From Chlorocebus sabaeus (taxonomy: Eukaryota; Chordata; Mammalia; Primates; Cercopithecidae): a stretch of 64,000 nt of DNA. Shown here one piece after another: positions 45,946-58,200 of the stretch; the stretch's first letter is position 1, and the number at the start of each line of letters is the position of its first letter. The stretch is taken from positions 69,473,133 through 69,537,132 of the forward strand of contig NC_132911.1 in NCBI RefSeq assembly GCF_047675955.1, written 5' to 3'. The notes below the pieces were generated by a model. The model saw only the letters and a list, made by a program, of their open reading frames with translations, searched no databases and was not told where the DNA came from. The position numbers were made by a program, and so were the translations under genes.

Positions 45946-46620
45946 CCTGAGTAAGCTCTGTCAAAAGCCATTTCCAGTCTCCCCTGCCCTTTCCCTCCTC
46001 TTCTCGTTTCTCCCCTTCTTTTGGTTCAAAAGCTGTTAGATAGAGCTGAGCAAGGTAGGCACCAGCAGTGGGTGAAGTAGGAAACAAGCCACAGGGGCCA
46101 AGCACCAGGTGCTAGAGCCCAGCAAGGTGAGGAGGGTATCCATGGAGAGCAGGGCATCAGGGCCCAAGTAGGACGAACAGAAGGTAGAGCAGTGCAGAAC
46201 ATTGTGTGAGTCAGCATGGAGAGTGGAAGGCATCCTGCGGGTGCTCGAGCTCCAGTGAGGTGGGGGTGCACCCCAGAGGCAAGGGGCAGGGGCAGCAGCC
46301 AGTGCAGTGTCTGGGCCCAGGAGGGCGAGAAGGCATCTGTGTTAGAGGTCCACAGTGCAGCACGTGACGCTGGGTGAGGAAAGCACCCTCACATGTGACA
46401 CCCAGGAAAAGTGAAGGCAGAAGGGTGTCTGTGTGAGGGTGGCTCAGGGCAAGGAGCAAAATAGCAAATATCCCATCATCAACAAAGGGGAAAGAGACTA
46501 CCTCAGGCCTCCCCGTTAAATGTGTAAATCTCAAATGGCCCCATTCCAAATGGATTAGTGAATGAATAATTCTCTGGAAAAGACAGCAGTATTCATTAGG
46601 ATTTACCATAGGGCCATTAC
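45946..46620. other. GC- and purine-rich unique block, no recognised gene
   Basis: More GC- and G-rich than its neighbours. Overlapping minus-strand frames include 132 codons (46211-46609), with no recognisable domain and proline/leucine-rich composition. No Alu, L1 or LTR landmark seen. Could be a diverged repeat or part of a non-coding transcript. Confidence 0.35.
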
Positions 46621-46789
46621 AAATAAATATGCTTAACTAATCTAACTAATCTCATTTCCTTTTTTTTTTTTTTTAAGTGAACCAGACAGACACAACAGGA
46701 GATTTCTGAAGAGGATACTATATCCTTGTTTTTAGCGGGATCTATTTCACAAACTCTTTATAATATCATAGTTATAAAGATAACAGCCA

Positions 46790-47089
46790 GCCAGGCGCGG
46801 TAAATTCCAGCACTTTGGGAGGCCGATGCGGATGAATCACCTGAGGTCAGGAGTTCAAGACCAGCTTTGTCAACATGGTGAAACCTCGTCTCTACTAAAA
46901 ATACAAAAAAAATTAGCCGGGCATGGTGGCACATGCCTGTAATCCCAGCTACTTGGGAGTTCGTGGCAGGAGAATTGCTCGAACCCAGGAGATGGAGCTT
47001 GCAGAGAGCCAAGATCACGCCATTGCACTCCAGTCTGCAAAACAAAAACATGAAACTCCATCTCAAAAAAAAAAAAAAAAAAAAAAAAA
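46790..47089 (+). mobile_element. AluS-like with small 5' deletion
   Basis: Near full-length; about 12 bp after 'ccaggcgcggt' are missing from the 5' promoter region. Target-site duplications aaagataacagcca (46776-46789) and aaagatagcagcca (47090-47103), one difference. Long A-tail. Confidence 0.95.
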
Positions 47090-47137
47090 AAAGATAGCAG
47101 CCAACATAATGAAGTTGCCATTTATTGAGTTATTATG

Positions 47138-47762
47138 TGACAGTTGTGGAAACGGAAGGCTAACCTGATTAAGCCCACCAAAATTAACCTACCTCACTTT
47201 CTTTTAATTGCTGACTTCTAGTTGCTCTTAAAACCTATATAGCTAAAAGTCACATAGCCAAACAATATATAACTAAACCCCCACTAGCTTCCTCATAGAT
47301 AACATCTCTAACATATATATCACTCTGGTCATGGTTGGTTGAAGTTGTTTTTCAGGAATTGGGGGACAGCTTGTGTCCAGTTTGAATCAGTTGAGACCAC
47401 CATCCTGCCTGAGAGGTGACCCTTTGCCATCAGAAGGCTAAAAGCTCCTCCCTCAGATTATGCTAATGCTGCCATTTTCTGCACGTACATCCCATGAAGA
47501 GCCGTGATGCCCGACTACGCATGCACAAATCACTGATGACCTCACTTTTCCTTCCCTCCAACCCCCTTCCCCACGCCGAAGGCTGCCTGCTTCTTTATCT
47601 CACAAATATCCCTAAATGCCACCTTTGAAGAGGCAGATTTGAGAGCTATTCTCCTGTCTCCTCACTGGGCTTCCCTGTGAATAAATCTTTTCTCTTTTGC
47701 AAAACCCAGCATCACAGTTATTAGCTTACTGTACACAGGCAAAACAAACTTGTTTGGTATCA
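47138..47762 (+). mobile_element. Endogenous retroviral LTR (class I-like), solo, inside MIR
   Basis: About 625 bp from 'tgacagttgtgg' to 'tttggtatca'. Contains 'tgtgaataaatcttttctc' (polyadenylation signal) and a C-rich stretch before it. Flanks ttatg (47133-47137) and ttgtg (47763-47767) are a plausible target-site duplication, and the flanking DNA joins into one MIR. No viral genes remain. Confidence 0.75.
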
Positions 47763-47945
47763 TTGTGATGCCAAGTGTTTAATCCTCATAACAACTCTAG
47801 GAAGCAAATATTATCATTTCTTACAGTTTCTTTTCAGATGAAGAAAATGGAACTTAATGAAGTTCAGAAACATGCCCAAGAGCACACAGCTACTAACTGG
47901 AAGACTGGAGATTCAAACTCAGCACTATTGCACCCAAACTGCATC

Positions 47946-49309
47946 CTCTCAACTCCTATGATGAACACTACAGTTAAATGTAGTCATAGCTCGAATAATT
48001 ATCCTCAAACAGCCCATATCAATTAATCAATGTGAGCTTGAAAAAAGGTCTCAAATAATGAGCAAATTAAACTTGGTGAAAATTTGAAAACATTGGTTAA
48101 AATTTTAAATTATTTGTTGTCTGCCCATACTGAGCAAGGTGAATGGAGTTAAGAGTCTAGGTGAGCAATAATGCAGACCTGTATAAGGGTGGGGACTACA
48201 AGACAGACCTGGAAGTGCATCATGCCTTCCAGAAGCTCACAAACAGCAATTATAAAAATGCCAAATGTATGTGCCAAGACAAGAAAGAGTGGAAGTTCTA
48301 AAGAGGGAGACTAGTTAAAGACATCAGTCAAGCATCATTGGAAAAGATAACTTCACAGGTCAGCAACCAGAGATAAGTGGAATTTTAAAGCTGCTCAGGA
48401 AAGAGAAACTGGAGTAATGGAAGAGCTTGACCAAGGCAAAAAATGAGGAATAAGTGCAACTTCTTTAAAGAAAAGCAAGGAATCCTAGTTCACAGCAGAA
48501 TAGAATCCCCGGAGTAGCACTGTAACAGAAGTAGAAAGGTAGAAATTAGATGATGCTGTAAATTTCCATCTCAGATGTGTATAATTTTGTTCAGGGACTA
48601 CTAACAAAGTTAAATTTTAAGATAAAGTGTTCCATAAGTGTCCACTGAATTAATAATTGGCAATAATTTTGAGAAGAGATTAGGAAGGGGAGAGAATAAA
48701 ATCTGAGGAAAGGCAATCTGAGGTACAGTATGGTGTCTATTATTCATAGTCATTGACCTTTGGACTCGAATCTGAATTATGGAAGAGAGTTTCTATTAAA
48801 AGCCAGGGCAAACCACAAGAACTCTTACTGAAATATCTATTAAATATTCAGAGCCCAAAGCAAGTTGATTTTTAAACTATATAATGATGCATATTGTAAG
48901 TGGAGGTGAAGGGTACCTGCCGGATGCTGTTGGAATGCGTAGGAGAACAGAATAGGTGCAGTGGCTGGAGCAAGAGAGCCAACCAGTCTATATCTGGGTT
49001 AAAGAGGAGTTCAAAGAAATAACCACTTCTAGTCCTGTGAGGCAGCCTGATAGATGGCTGGACAACAGATCGCAGTGATAACAGCACACACGGGAAGAAA
49101 GAAAACCAGAGCAAGCCAGAGCAGTCCAGAGAAACAGGCAGATGCCTTCCTAGAGACAAGATGCGTAGTTGATGAACCCACTGAGACACTCTCTAGGAAC
49201 CTTCTGAGCGGAGAGAAACTTGATTTAACTATATCTGAGAAGTCATCACAGCTTTGGTATTCTGTTCATTTATTTGTTCTGGCTTCATCCATTACTTTTA
49301 TACCCAGCT
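47946..49309. other. No gene or clear repeat seen, 1.4 kb
   Basis: Unique-looking. The 48160-48440 part vaguely resembles old LINE body sequence. Frames up to 105 codons carry no recognisable domain. Confidence 0.4.
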
Positions 49310-49530
49310 ATTGATAACTTTTTGAAGATGTTAACATAATAGAATTTGTGCAACCACCATCACAGTCAAAATTTGGAACCACTTCATCACCACAAAGCTC
49401 TCCTTCATGCTACCCCTTTATGGTCACACTCCCCTCCCCCATGCCAAACTATCCTTAACCCCCAACAGTCACTAATCTGTTCCCCTATTTAGACTTTTGT
49501 CATTGTGGAAATGAATAAGAAGTTTCTTTC
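49310..49530 (-). mobile_element. Old L1 3' UTR fragment, antisense
   Basis: 'caaccaccatcacagtcaaa', 'tcatgctacccctttatgg' and 'cccaacagtcactaatctg' match an old antisense L1 3' UTR region. Confidence 0.6.
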
Positions 49531-50185
49531 TCTAATGAAGAAAAATAGCCATAAAGAGCACTATCGAGACAACTGACAAAATTTGGATATGGACTGTAGA
49601 TTGGGTATTAGTATTACGTCAATGAGAAGTCTCCTGTTTTCGATCATTTAATTGTTATTATGTCAGAAGAATGTTCTTGCTTTCAGAAAATACACACTGA
49701 AATATTTGGGAATAAGGAGGCACTTTACCTCTTAGTTTCAAATAATTCTGAAGACAGAGAAAGAAAGAGGGAGAGACAGAGAGAGAGAGAGCACGAGTGC
49801 ACAAGAAAATGAGGCAAAATGTAAACAATTCAAGAATTTGGGTAAAAGTATGCAACAGTTTTGAAATTTATCCTTAAAACTTTTCTGTAAGTTTGAATTT
49901 TTTAAAATAAGGTTTCAAGGCAAAGTACGATCAGAATGACCGTCTGCTTTGCATATTTTATTTAAAGATTCATGAAAGGTTGAAAAGAATACTAGATATG
50001 TATGCAGTATAGAGAACCTTCATCTATCCTGGATCTAAACAAGAAAAATGATTTCTCTTTCTTCCTTTCCACTCTTTTGACACAACACTATCAAAAAAAA
50101 GTTCTAGCAAAGAGATTTTTAAAGTGATGTTAAGGATACAAGATTGGTATAGACTCAGCCACCTCTATCTTCAATAACATTCTAA
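49531..50185. other. No gene; GA-rich run near 49754-49790
   Basis: AT-rich sequence with a GA/GAAA-rich stretch. Otherwise nothing recognised. Confidence 0.5.
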
Positions 50186-50194
50186 CAGGGCCAA

Positions 50195-50445
50195 GTGGAA
50201 AAGAGGCTTGGGAGTATGGCCTCTGGAGGCATGAGGCCTGACTTTGAGTCCTGGTTCTGCCACTTACTAGCTGTGTGACCTTAGGCAAGTTGATTCACCT
50301 CTCTGTGCATCTATAAATACAGATGGAAATAAAACAGTACCTACTTCTAGGGATTTCTTGTGTTTTAAAAGTGTTTGTCTAACATGCTTAGAAGAGTGCC
50401 TGGCATATATTGAGTGTTATATAGGAGTTTGCTGCTATGGAATGG
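50195..50445 (+). mobile_element. MIR, near full length and well preserved
   Basis: 'tgactttgagtcctggttc', 'cacttactagctgtgtgacc', 'taggcaagttgattcacc' and 'agaagagtgcctggcatat' follow the MIR consensus closely, including its L2-like 3' tail. Confidence 0.92.
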
Positions 50446-50702
50446 GGGAATTAAAAGCAAGTCCCTGGACAGATACAAACACTGCATGTTGCCTTTTTGC
50501 AGACATTTATTTCTTCATACTCTCCTTTACATTTGTATCAAATTTCATCTTCTTTCAGAGTATTTTTATTTTCCTGCTCTTTGACAAAATGTTTCTTAAT
50601 CTTCAGCAGTAATATATCAATATGGAGTGACAGTTTGACAATATGGTTCTCACTTTTCTTAGTATAAATTCAAAGACAAATTGTGAACAAGTCAAGTGAA
50701 AC

Positions 50703-50774
50703 TTGTAATTCACAGCTGTGAGGTCACACTAGTGAATTATAAGCTTTTCATTATGTCAGAACTGTGAATTACAA
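50703..50774. repeat. Nested inverted repeat with 13-bp arms
   Basis: ttgtaattcacag (50703-50715) and ctgtgaattacaa (50762-50774) are perfect inverted arms. tcacagctgtga (50710-50721) is itself a perfect palindrome, and gtgaattataag between them is a third, one-mismatch arm. Confidence 0.95.
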
Positions 50775-51374
50775 AGGCTTTTTTTTCCTATACTTCCTGT
50801 CAAATAATTTATTATCTATCCCTCTATCACAGGATTTTGCAGCATGACAGAACCAGAAAATACAGGGACTGAACTGTGGCATTGCCAGATAGAACAATAA
50901 GAATTCAGACATGTAAGAATAATGTTCAAAAGAAAGCGTGATGAGTTTAAATTGTACTCTTGCCAAGTTTAGAGTCATTCCTAATGAGCAGTTCATTTTC
51001 TCTCAATTGGAGCCATTGCCACTAAATCTTGAGGGAGGTCATCTTTTTGTTATCTCCTTCTCATTGTCATCATCAACTATCATTTCTTACAAGTCACTAA
51101 GTGTATAATTCTATAATGTTTAAAAAGTTAAAAGATATTCTTGTTAATATTAACATCAATAGCTAGAAGATAATACTTTAAATGTTCCTAGCATAAAGAC
51201 AACATAAATATTTAAGGTGATAGATATCCCAATTACCTTAATTTGATTATGTAAATATATTGAATTATCACAAATAGCCCAAAAATATGTATGTATATTA
51301 TATATCAATTTTTAAAATATTAACATCACTTATTATTATTGCTGTTGTGGAACTCTGGAAAAATTCTTATGATT
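50775..51374. other. No gene or clear repeat seen
   Basis: AT-rich sequence between the inverted repeat and a diverged MIR. Confidence 0.5.
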
Positions 51375-51580
51375 TTCACAGCACTTTCAGGTCTTATTTA
51401 TTATTAATGTTGACCCAATGGAGTATGTAGGTCAGGTACTATATCCACATTCATTTATAAGGACATTGAGGTGATAGGGAGTCACAGAAGTCAGAGGGGC
51501 TAATCAAAAATTATGCCACTATTGAGTGTCAAAAGCAAGAATCATATATTCTCATTCCAAATCCAGAGATTATTTTCCAC
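51375..51580 (-). mobile_element. MIR, antisense, diverged
   Basis: 'cacagcactttcaggtctta', 'gaggtgatagggagtcacag' and 'agtcagaggggctaatcaa' keep the MIR order in reverse. Confidence 0.6.
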
Positions 51581-52384
51581 ATTGCACTCTTTCCCATTCA
51601 TAAGCATGCATATGCAGCACACCCACCTAATAAATCCTGATGTTTCATAGAGCCCAGTCTCTGTTCAGTTTCACTTTTGATGAAGGGTCTAATTTTAGAA
51701 AAATTCTAAAGTAATTTTTAAGACAACTCCAAAATGTGTAATTACAAATCTTAAAGAAAATTTACTCAATTTCAATTTATACCCCACAACTACATCAAGT
51801 CCTATTTTCTCTTTTATCCTCAAAACAGGGCTTTCACCATTTGCTCTTTTTCCTCTTCCCTTTGGTCTCTCCAGTCCTGTTCCCTGATTCTACATGGTAA
51901 GAACCCAGGAACTAAGCACACACAACCAAATTCTCCTTGAAATCCAGGGAGGTGGATGAACAAAGGAGACAAGAATAAAATATTTCATAAATGGTGTTGG
52001 GATAGTGAAAGCTGGTAACATTCACTCATCAATAAATCTTATTCTCATTCCTGTGGTCATTGATCTTCCTAGCTTGAAGGTCATGCTGACGGCAATATTG
52101 TTATGTATGTATTTGAGTGTGATGGGAAAGACTAAAACTTGGCCAGCATCTCTTTCTACACTTCATATATTTCAACACTTGTGAAGTTCTCTAGAGGTAT
52201 CATGTTCTTTCTAGCTTCTAGATCAGTGCTTTTGTATCGCTTTCACATCCTGACACATTGGAATAAACAGCAGAAGTTGCTACAAGGAAGGAAGTATCCA
52301 TATCTTTGCACACTGATCACTTATTGGAGGTACTTTAGTGGGTCAGAGCTCCTTGATTGGGATACTCAGCTGTCGTTGAACACG
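51581..52384. other. No gene or clear repeat seen
   Basis: A 99-codon plus-strand frame (52139-52438) runs into the L2 that follows and has no recognisable domain. Confidence 0.45.
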
Positions 52385-52715
52385 TTACTTCTACTTCAAA
52401 CATTCTTCATCTTCCCTCCCTCTCATTTCTTTGTCTAGTCAGCACCCCCTCATCCTTCAGGAAACCACTTAAGTAGTCCATCTCCCAGAATGTCTCCTGC
52501 TGATCTCCCAAGGCCAGGCACAGTGATACTCCCATAGCACTGCTGGGCTTATCCTCAGCTTAGCTCCTCACATTGTAACTTCTTATTTAGCTGTATCTCC
52601 AATGAGACTTTAAACATCTTGAGAAAAGGAACAGTATCCTATTTTCTTTTCATTTTTAGCACTTATACCTATTAAATGGTTAGCACTCAGGGACTACTAA
52701 TTAATTGATTAATGA
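52385..52715 (+). mobile_element. L2 3' region
   Basis: 'catccttcaggaaaccactt', 'actttaaacatcttgagaaa' and 'agcacttatacctatta' resemble the end of L2, diverged, with a final ttaattgatt-type tail. Confidence 0.65.
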
Positions 52716-52879
52716 AGTCATGGACTCCTCCTGGATATATGGCTCTAGTCATCACTGATACACTCCTAAGAAAGCACTCGCCTCTGATAATTCTAGCAGA
52801 GAATAGTCTGATACAGTTTCTAGGCCCTTGCCCACAGAAGTGAGCCAAGCCTGGTCAGGCCGTCATGTGCCATATTGTT

Positions 52880-53068
52880 CTTTCTCATAGTACCCAATTT
52901 TTTGCCTATATTATAATTTGTAATAATTGGTGTATTTACTTCTGTAATGTCTACCTTTCCCATGAGACTGTAATCTCAGTTATAGTAGAGACTATTTAGA
53001 TTTATTCATACGGCATATCTAGCTCTTGGAATAAGACCTGATTTGGTGGAAATAAATGAATAAATGAA
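52880..53068 (+). mobile_element. L2 3' end
   Basis: 'tcccatgagactgtaatctc', 'gtagagactatttagattta' and 'aataaatgaataaatgaagg' match the L2 3' terminus with its short tandem tail. Confidence 0.75.
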
Positions 53069-54954
53069 GGAAGAAACTAAGTCACTCTTTCCTTCACAAT
53101 TCAGATTGTTTGCTATCACCTTTTTTGATGGCAGTTTCTAAACTGTGAGTTCTCCCAGGATGTGGGGGCTATGCATATTCTAGGAAATTAAATGCATATT
53201 TTCTATTGTCTTGGAATGTCCATTAAGCACTAAAACTGAGAACAACAGAAGACAAGCAATGCTGAGTACTAAAGAGAGGTGCCAAATACATCCACATAGG
53301 GAGGGCTTACTAAATGGCAGCAAGACTGGTCCAGAGACAATATCCCAATTCACATATATAAGCAAAAAACAAGGGTTCTTTGGAGGAAACATATGGCATC
53401 ATTGTGTTGTGAGCTTAGAGGAAAATGTGAGGACGTTTCTTCCCCCTTTCCCATGGGAGGGAGGATGAGGGTGTTTCCCCCTTTCTTTTGCTGAATCCAG
53501 TGGGAAGACGTTCCTAGAGAACCAGTCAAACAGATAAAAGGGTGATCTCACAAAGTGGACAAAAGCATCTTGCTCCCCAGGTGGGTTATTAGCAAGGTGT
53601 GGAATCAAGGGTCCCCGTGATACTAAGAGACCCAAATGAAGCAGGCTAAGAGAAGTCTTGGATAAAATTGATATCTGACTCCCGGAACTGAAAAGGCATA
53701 TGTGAACACAGAGACTGACACCTGCTTCCTCCTGTCAAACTCTGTGAGAGGATAGTTCTGAACGCAGGTAATTGCAGGGACAGCTCAAGGCACTAGAGTA
53801 AAGATAGAGGAACTGTGGGACAAGCCTATAATGCTTGTTTGTTTATTTACTTATTTACGTATTTATTGTCATGACAAGGATGAATGAATTTCCCAAGGAC
53901 CAAGTGCATACCAAGGAAGATAGACTTCTATTTTCTTGCTGGGACCCTCACAGCCAGTAAGAAGCTAGTTAGGGTGGGGCGATGCTTTTATTAAATGGCT
54001 GAAGGGGTAGATCACTAGGGATAGGAGCTGAAGTGACTTATAAAACTTTTATAAGAAGTTACAGAATTCCCCCAATAGAGTGCATTATTCACATCAGGGA
54101 GCCTCTTTGGATCATTTGAAAAGACCACAAACGTCCCAAAGAACAAGAATTTTGAGCTCCAAGTATCACTATGTAAGAATATTTCCAACCCTTTTCTTCT
54201 GTGCAATCTCTATCTCCCACTGCATTCCAAGAAAAAAGAAGGAAGAAAAGGAGAGTGGAAGTACCTAAAGTATGAAAAGGCATAGAATATTTCCTTTTCC
54301 TGAGCTCCTGGTCATATTGTGGGCAGAAAAGAATCTTTGAACTAGATGTTTGATTGAGTGTTAGACTGGACTAAACTGAATATCTGAAAGTGACCAGAAA
54401 GCTATGGGAATTTGCTTGAAATGTGAAGATGTTCACAAAAGCAGGAAAAAGAAGAGTCAAGAGAAACATTTAGAGACAATGATTGGAGAAAAATCAAACC
54501 ATTTCTGATTGTAGCATCACTGAGTTTAACTCAGCCAGTAAACTAATCATGAGTGTTATGGCCTCATCTTTCTAGCCAAGTCAGAATCTTAACATGTGTC
54601 TGTAAATGACTGGCATACTACTGAAAAAAAATGTAAAATAAATCTTTAATTCATGGTAGGAATGGACATAGATTTATGCCCAATTTGCCACACAGCCCCC
54701 ACTCCATGCCTCCTCCTCTTCCATCCCACACTCTGTGTTGCCACCACAATCCTTTGTATCTTCTACATGGAATCCAAACAGTGAAACTAGGCAGGTTGCA
54801 GGGGAAATTACCTGCAGTTGCTTTAAAAGCAACGGGCTAAAGCAATGATGATGTAACTCAGATCATACTTACAATCTTCTTCTTCATGAATTCTAATTCT
54901 CACGTAATTTTAAAAGTGAGGTATTTTTGTAAAACAAAGCTGAAATTATCACTC
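53069..54954. other. No gene or clear repeat seen, 1.9 kb
   Basis: Repeat-poor, short frames only. A TTTA-type run lies near 53838-53868. Confidence 0.5.
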
Positions 54955-55080
54955 GCCCACTTGAAACTTTTAATTAATAATCTGTTGCTTGCCACAGTAC
55001 GAATACTGAGTCTTAGCTAGATATTCAAATCCCTCGGTAATTTGATCCCAAACTGTCTTCCTAACATAAGCACCTATGTG
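54955..55080 (+). mobile_element. L2-like fragment
   Basis: 'gatattcaaatccctcggta' and 'atttgatcccaaactgtc' resemble an L2 3' UTR stretch (attcaaggccctycacaat...). Weak. Confidence 0.45.
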
Positions 55081-55161
55081 CTTTACATTTTAGATAAATA
55101 GAACAATTTACTTTACTTTTATTCATTCAACAATCTCCGTTATGAATGAGTGAAGACAAAG

Positions 55162-55365
55162 CATTCATTCAGCAAATATTTACTGTGCACCTGCTATGTG
55201 CTTAGTATAGAATGCATACAGAACCAACCCAGGTCCTTCCCTCACAAAGCTCAGTGGATTTGGAAAAAAAAAAATTTGCAGACGTTTAAGAAGTAAACAA
55301 ATAATTATTGCTATGGAGATACGTACTGCAAGTGCTATGAGGACAGACCATGATCAATCTAACTG
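55162..55365 (-). mobile_element. L2-type 3' end, antisense
   Basis: 'attcagcaaatatttactgtg', 'cacctgctatgtgcttag', then 'aagtaaacaaataattatt' and 'gcaagtgctatgagga', in the order of an antisense L2-type element. Confidence 0.68.
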
Positions 55366-56937
55366 GGTTTTGACATTGATTGGCATCCTATCTCCTTATC
55401 TCTTTTGTCAGTCAGTTACTTCCAAAGGGCATCCTTGGCACAACCATGAGCAAGAGCTGAGGGGAAAGAGTGTCTTGTCTCCCTTCGAGAAACTCATCTA
55501 TCCCGGTCTCCATCTACATATGGGAAAAGGTTCTGGTCCAAAAGGATCCAGTCAAGAACTCAAGTCATTCATGTGCTTTCCCTTGTGCTTTTCTCACTCT
55601 CATTCATTATGCACCTATTTCACTTTTCAAAACGCCCTTGCATTCACTCAGCAAACATTTAAACAGCATACCACCTGTCTTTGCATGTACCTACCGGAAA
55701 GACATCCTCTGATGTCTGTGTGCCTAAATCCCCTAACTCAATGCCATCTCGTGCAGCAACTCTCTCTGATTTTCCCTAAGCCAGATGTGCCTTCTCATCA
55801 TCCGGAGGACCTAACCGTGCCTCTCAGGCAGCCTACCATTTTCTACTTTGTATTATCTTTATGTAGATCTCAACTTTTGAGAAAGAGAGCAGGAGAGAAA
55901 ACAGGGAGAGGAAGAGGGTATTGAGGCTTGATGACATAAAGGACAGTGAGTCAAACCCCTCACGCTTAGTAACATCCCCTGTGCATTCAATATTATCATA
56001 AGCAGGATGGGGGTGCAGGGACATTAAGCTGCAGTGACTGTCTGCAGGAGGCCTCTTGAGAGAAAGGGGGAAAATAGTATTGTAATCTTGTTAGACACGA
56101 TTTATAAAGAATGTAAGAATACCAAGTTAATTGAGCCACCTCTAAAATTCATAGAAGATTTGAAGTGGTTAAATATATATTATGGTATATGATCCAACTT
56201 CATATTTTTAAATTGGACAGTATTGACTTTAAAGTGTTTTTCTCCAAGTTTTCAAAATAGTCAATGCTGAAATAGCACCCGTCAAAATGTATCCCGTGAC
56301 TGTTATAACAAGCTTGTCCTAGATACAAGAAAACTAATTGTGGAGTCTGTTTTTCTCTCTTTTCTATAAATACATTTTAAACAAAGGATTATGAATTTAA
56401 TTAAATAAATATTAACACATTACTCGAAAAAATAAATGTCTTTCATAAGATTTCAGTCTCTTGGCACCACCTCTTCAATAGCCAGAGCAATAAAGGATTT
56501 AATCTCGTTCAAAACATGAATTTTTAGTGGTACCGGGGTTTCTGGAAAGCAGTTACTGCACACCAGCTTGTTGAAGGAATGTCTTTTGCTTAAGAACTTG
56601 ACTGAGTCTTCTATTGAAAAAGTTTTACACACTTATGTTTGTGTATTTAGTGGTAAACTGATCTTTTGAACGGTTACATTACAGTCATTTCTTTTCTAAG
56701 TCCTGAGGTTAACCAACCTACAAGAAAATTGCAAGCGTTGAATTAGAACCACAGAAACAATCCCATTACAAAGTGAATAATTTTGGATCGGCTAAAAGAA
56801 CACTTAGAGTCCTAAATTCAAATATTTTCTTTATCACTAGATCTGCTTGTTACTTTAGAGCTGAAATTAGATAAAAGAAACCATTTTACAATCTCTTTCT
56901 TATGGACCCTCGCCATATTTGGACAACTAGTAGAAGT
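55366..56937. other. No gene; longest chance frame of the window
   Basis: A 203-codon plus-strand frame spans 55313-55924. It starts inside the L2-type fragment, has mixed composition, no signal peptide, membrane or domain pattern, and I do not support it as a gene. L2-like sequence may underlie about 55720-55870. Confidence 0.4.
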
Positions 56938-57205
56938 GACATAAGGCAGTCTATGGTCTAGCAGTTAAGAGTGAGAATTCTGGAGTCACACCAACATGGA
57001 TCCAAGTCCTGTCTCTGCCACTCAGTGATTGTGTGCCCTTGAGAGAGTTACTTAATCTGTCTAAGACTCAATTTTCTTAGCTATAAAGTAATGACAATAA
57101 CTAAACTATATAATAATAATATTGTTAAGATTAAATAAAGACATATAGAGTATTTAGCATAGTGCCTGGCATATAGGAAGTGTTCAGTAAATGTTATTTA
57201 TTATT
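56938..57205 (+). mobile_element. MIR, near full length
   Basis: 'gtctagcagttaagagtgag', 'tcctgtctctgccactcag', 'gagagagttacttaatctg' and 'agcatagtgcctggcata' follow the full MIR consensus order. Confidence 0.93.
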
Positions 57206-57385
57206 TATCATAGTATCATAATTTATTACAGTGTAATGTTGTTATTTCCATATCATCCATTGTTCATGAGCTCAGCCACCTTTTGTTATCCATCTATCCA
57301 CCTCCTCACACCTTGTGAGAGATTCACACCAACAGAAGCTCCATATGGATGAAGGTCAGTGAGGTGGCTTTGATAGGAAGCAATG
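57206..57385. other. No gene seen
   Basis: Short unique-looking stretch ahead of a partial Alu. Confidence 0.5.
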
Positions 57386-57573
57386 TGAGACCCCCGTCTC
57401 TACTAAAAACATAAAAAATTAGCCGGGTGTGGTGGCGTGCACCTGTAATCCCAGCTACCTGAGGCAGGAGAATGGCTTGAACCCGGGAAGCAGAGGTTGC
57501 AGTGAGCAGACATTGCGCCATTGCACTCCATCCTGAGCAACAAGAGCGAAACTCCATCGAAAAAAAAAAAAAA
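57386..57573 (+). mobile_element. 5'-truncated Alu
   Basis: Starts at the end of the left arm ('cccccgtctctactaaaaac') and runs through the right arm to an A-tail. Lacks 'tcggga' in the right arm ('gctacctgaggcagg'). No clear target-site duplication. Confidence 0.92.
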
Positions 57574-57714
57574 GAGTAAGTCAAGAGATGACCTCAATGG
57601 AATCTTCTGAGAAAACGAAAATGTACATCATGTTTTCAACCCTTTTATGAACCCACAGAACTTCAGTGATATACACATGTTCTCAAATGACTTTTGGACA
57701 ATTTAAATTAGAGA

Positions 57715-58200
57715 ATCAGTCATTCAAGAAACACGTATTAGATGCCTACTATGTACTCATTATGAATAAGAATAATACAGTCTCTCCCTCACGGAATTGA
57801 TATTGTAGTAGGAGAAACAAACTTGGGACAACTATTTCCTTATAACTGTGATTAAATGTTTCAAAAAATGAGAAAGGATAAGCTAAAAAGGTTAAGCTAA
57901 GAAGAATGTCTCCTTTCTAATCCCAGAATGTAGGGGTCAGAGAAGGCGTCTGTGAGGAAGCGGTGCTTAGACAGAGATCTTAGGGAGGAGCCATCAATAA
58001 CTTGGCTGTGGAGAAGGCAGTCCTGGTGGGGCAAACATGTGATCAGTCCCTGAAGCTGGAAGGAGTGTGACACATTTGAAAACTGGAAGAAGACCTGTGC
58101 AATGGAGCATGGGGGGTGAAGGTAGGAGTGATAGGAAATGAAGTCAGTGAGGTAGACAGGGACCACATCATGCAAGGGCTGTAGGTTGTCTGTCATTTGG
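57715..58200 (-). mobile_element. Old LINE (L2-type), antisense
   Basis: 'attcaagaaacacgtattag' and 'tgcctactatgtactcatta', then 'gtcagagaaggcgtctgtga', 'tggaaggagtgtgacacat' and 'accacatcatgcaagggct'. The minus-strand 99-codon frame is a shadow. Confidence 0.62.

Larger units (their letters stand above)
46755..47945 (-). mobile_element. MIR, antisense, split by an Alu and a retroviral LTR
   Basis: Segments to 46789, 47104-47137 ('ccatttattgagttattatg') and 47768-47945 ('taatcctcataacaactc', 'agcacacagctactaactgg') are consecutive MIR parts in reverse, separated by two insertions. Confidence 0.72.

Noticed and set aside
46211..46609. 132-codon minus-strand frame in the GC-rich block
   Set aside because: No recognisable domain and overlapping alternative frames; kept only as a composition anomaly.
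55313..55924. 203-codon plus-strand frame, the longest outside simple repeats
   Set aside because: Starts in an L2-type fragment, has no recognisable domain, signal peptide or repeat pattern; a frame of this length is plausible by chance in 64 kb on both strands.
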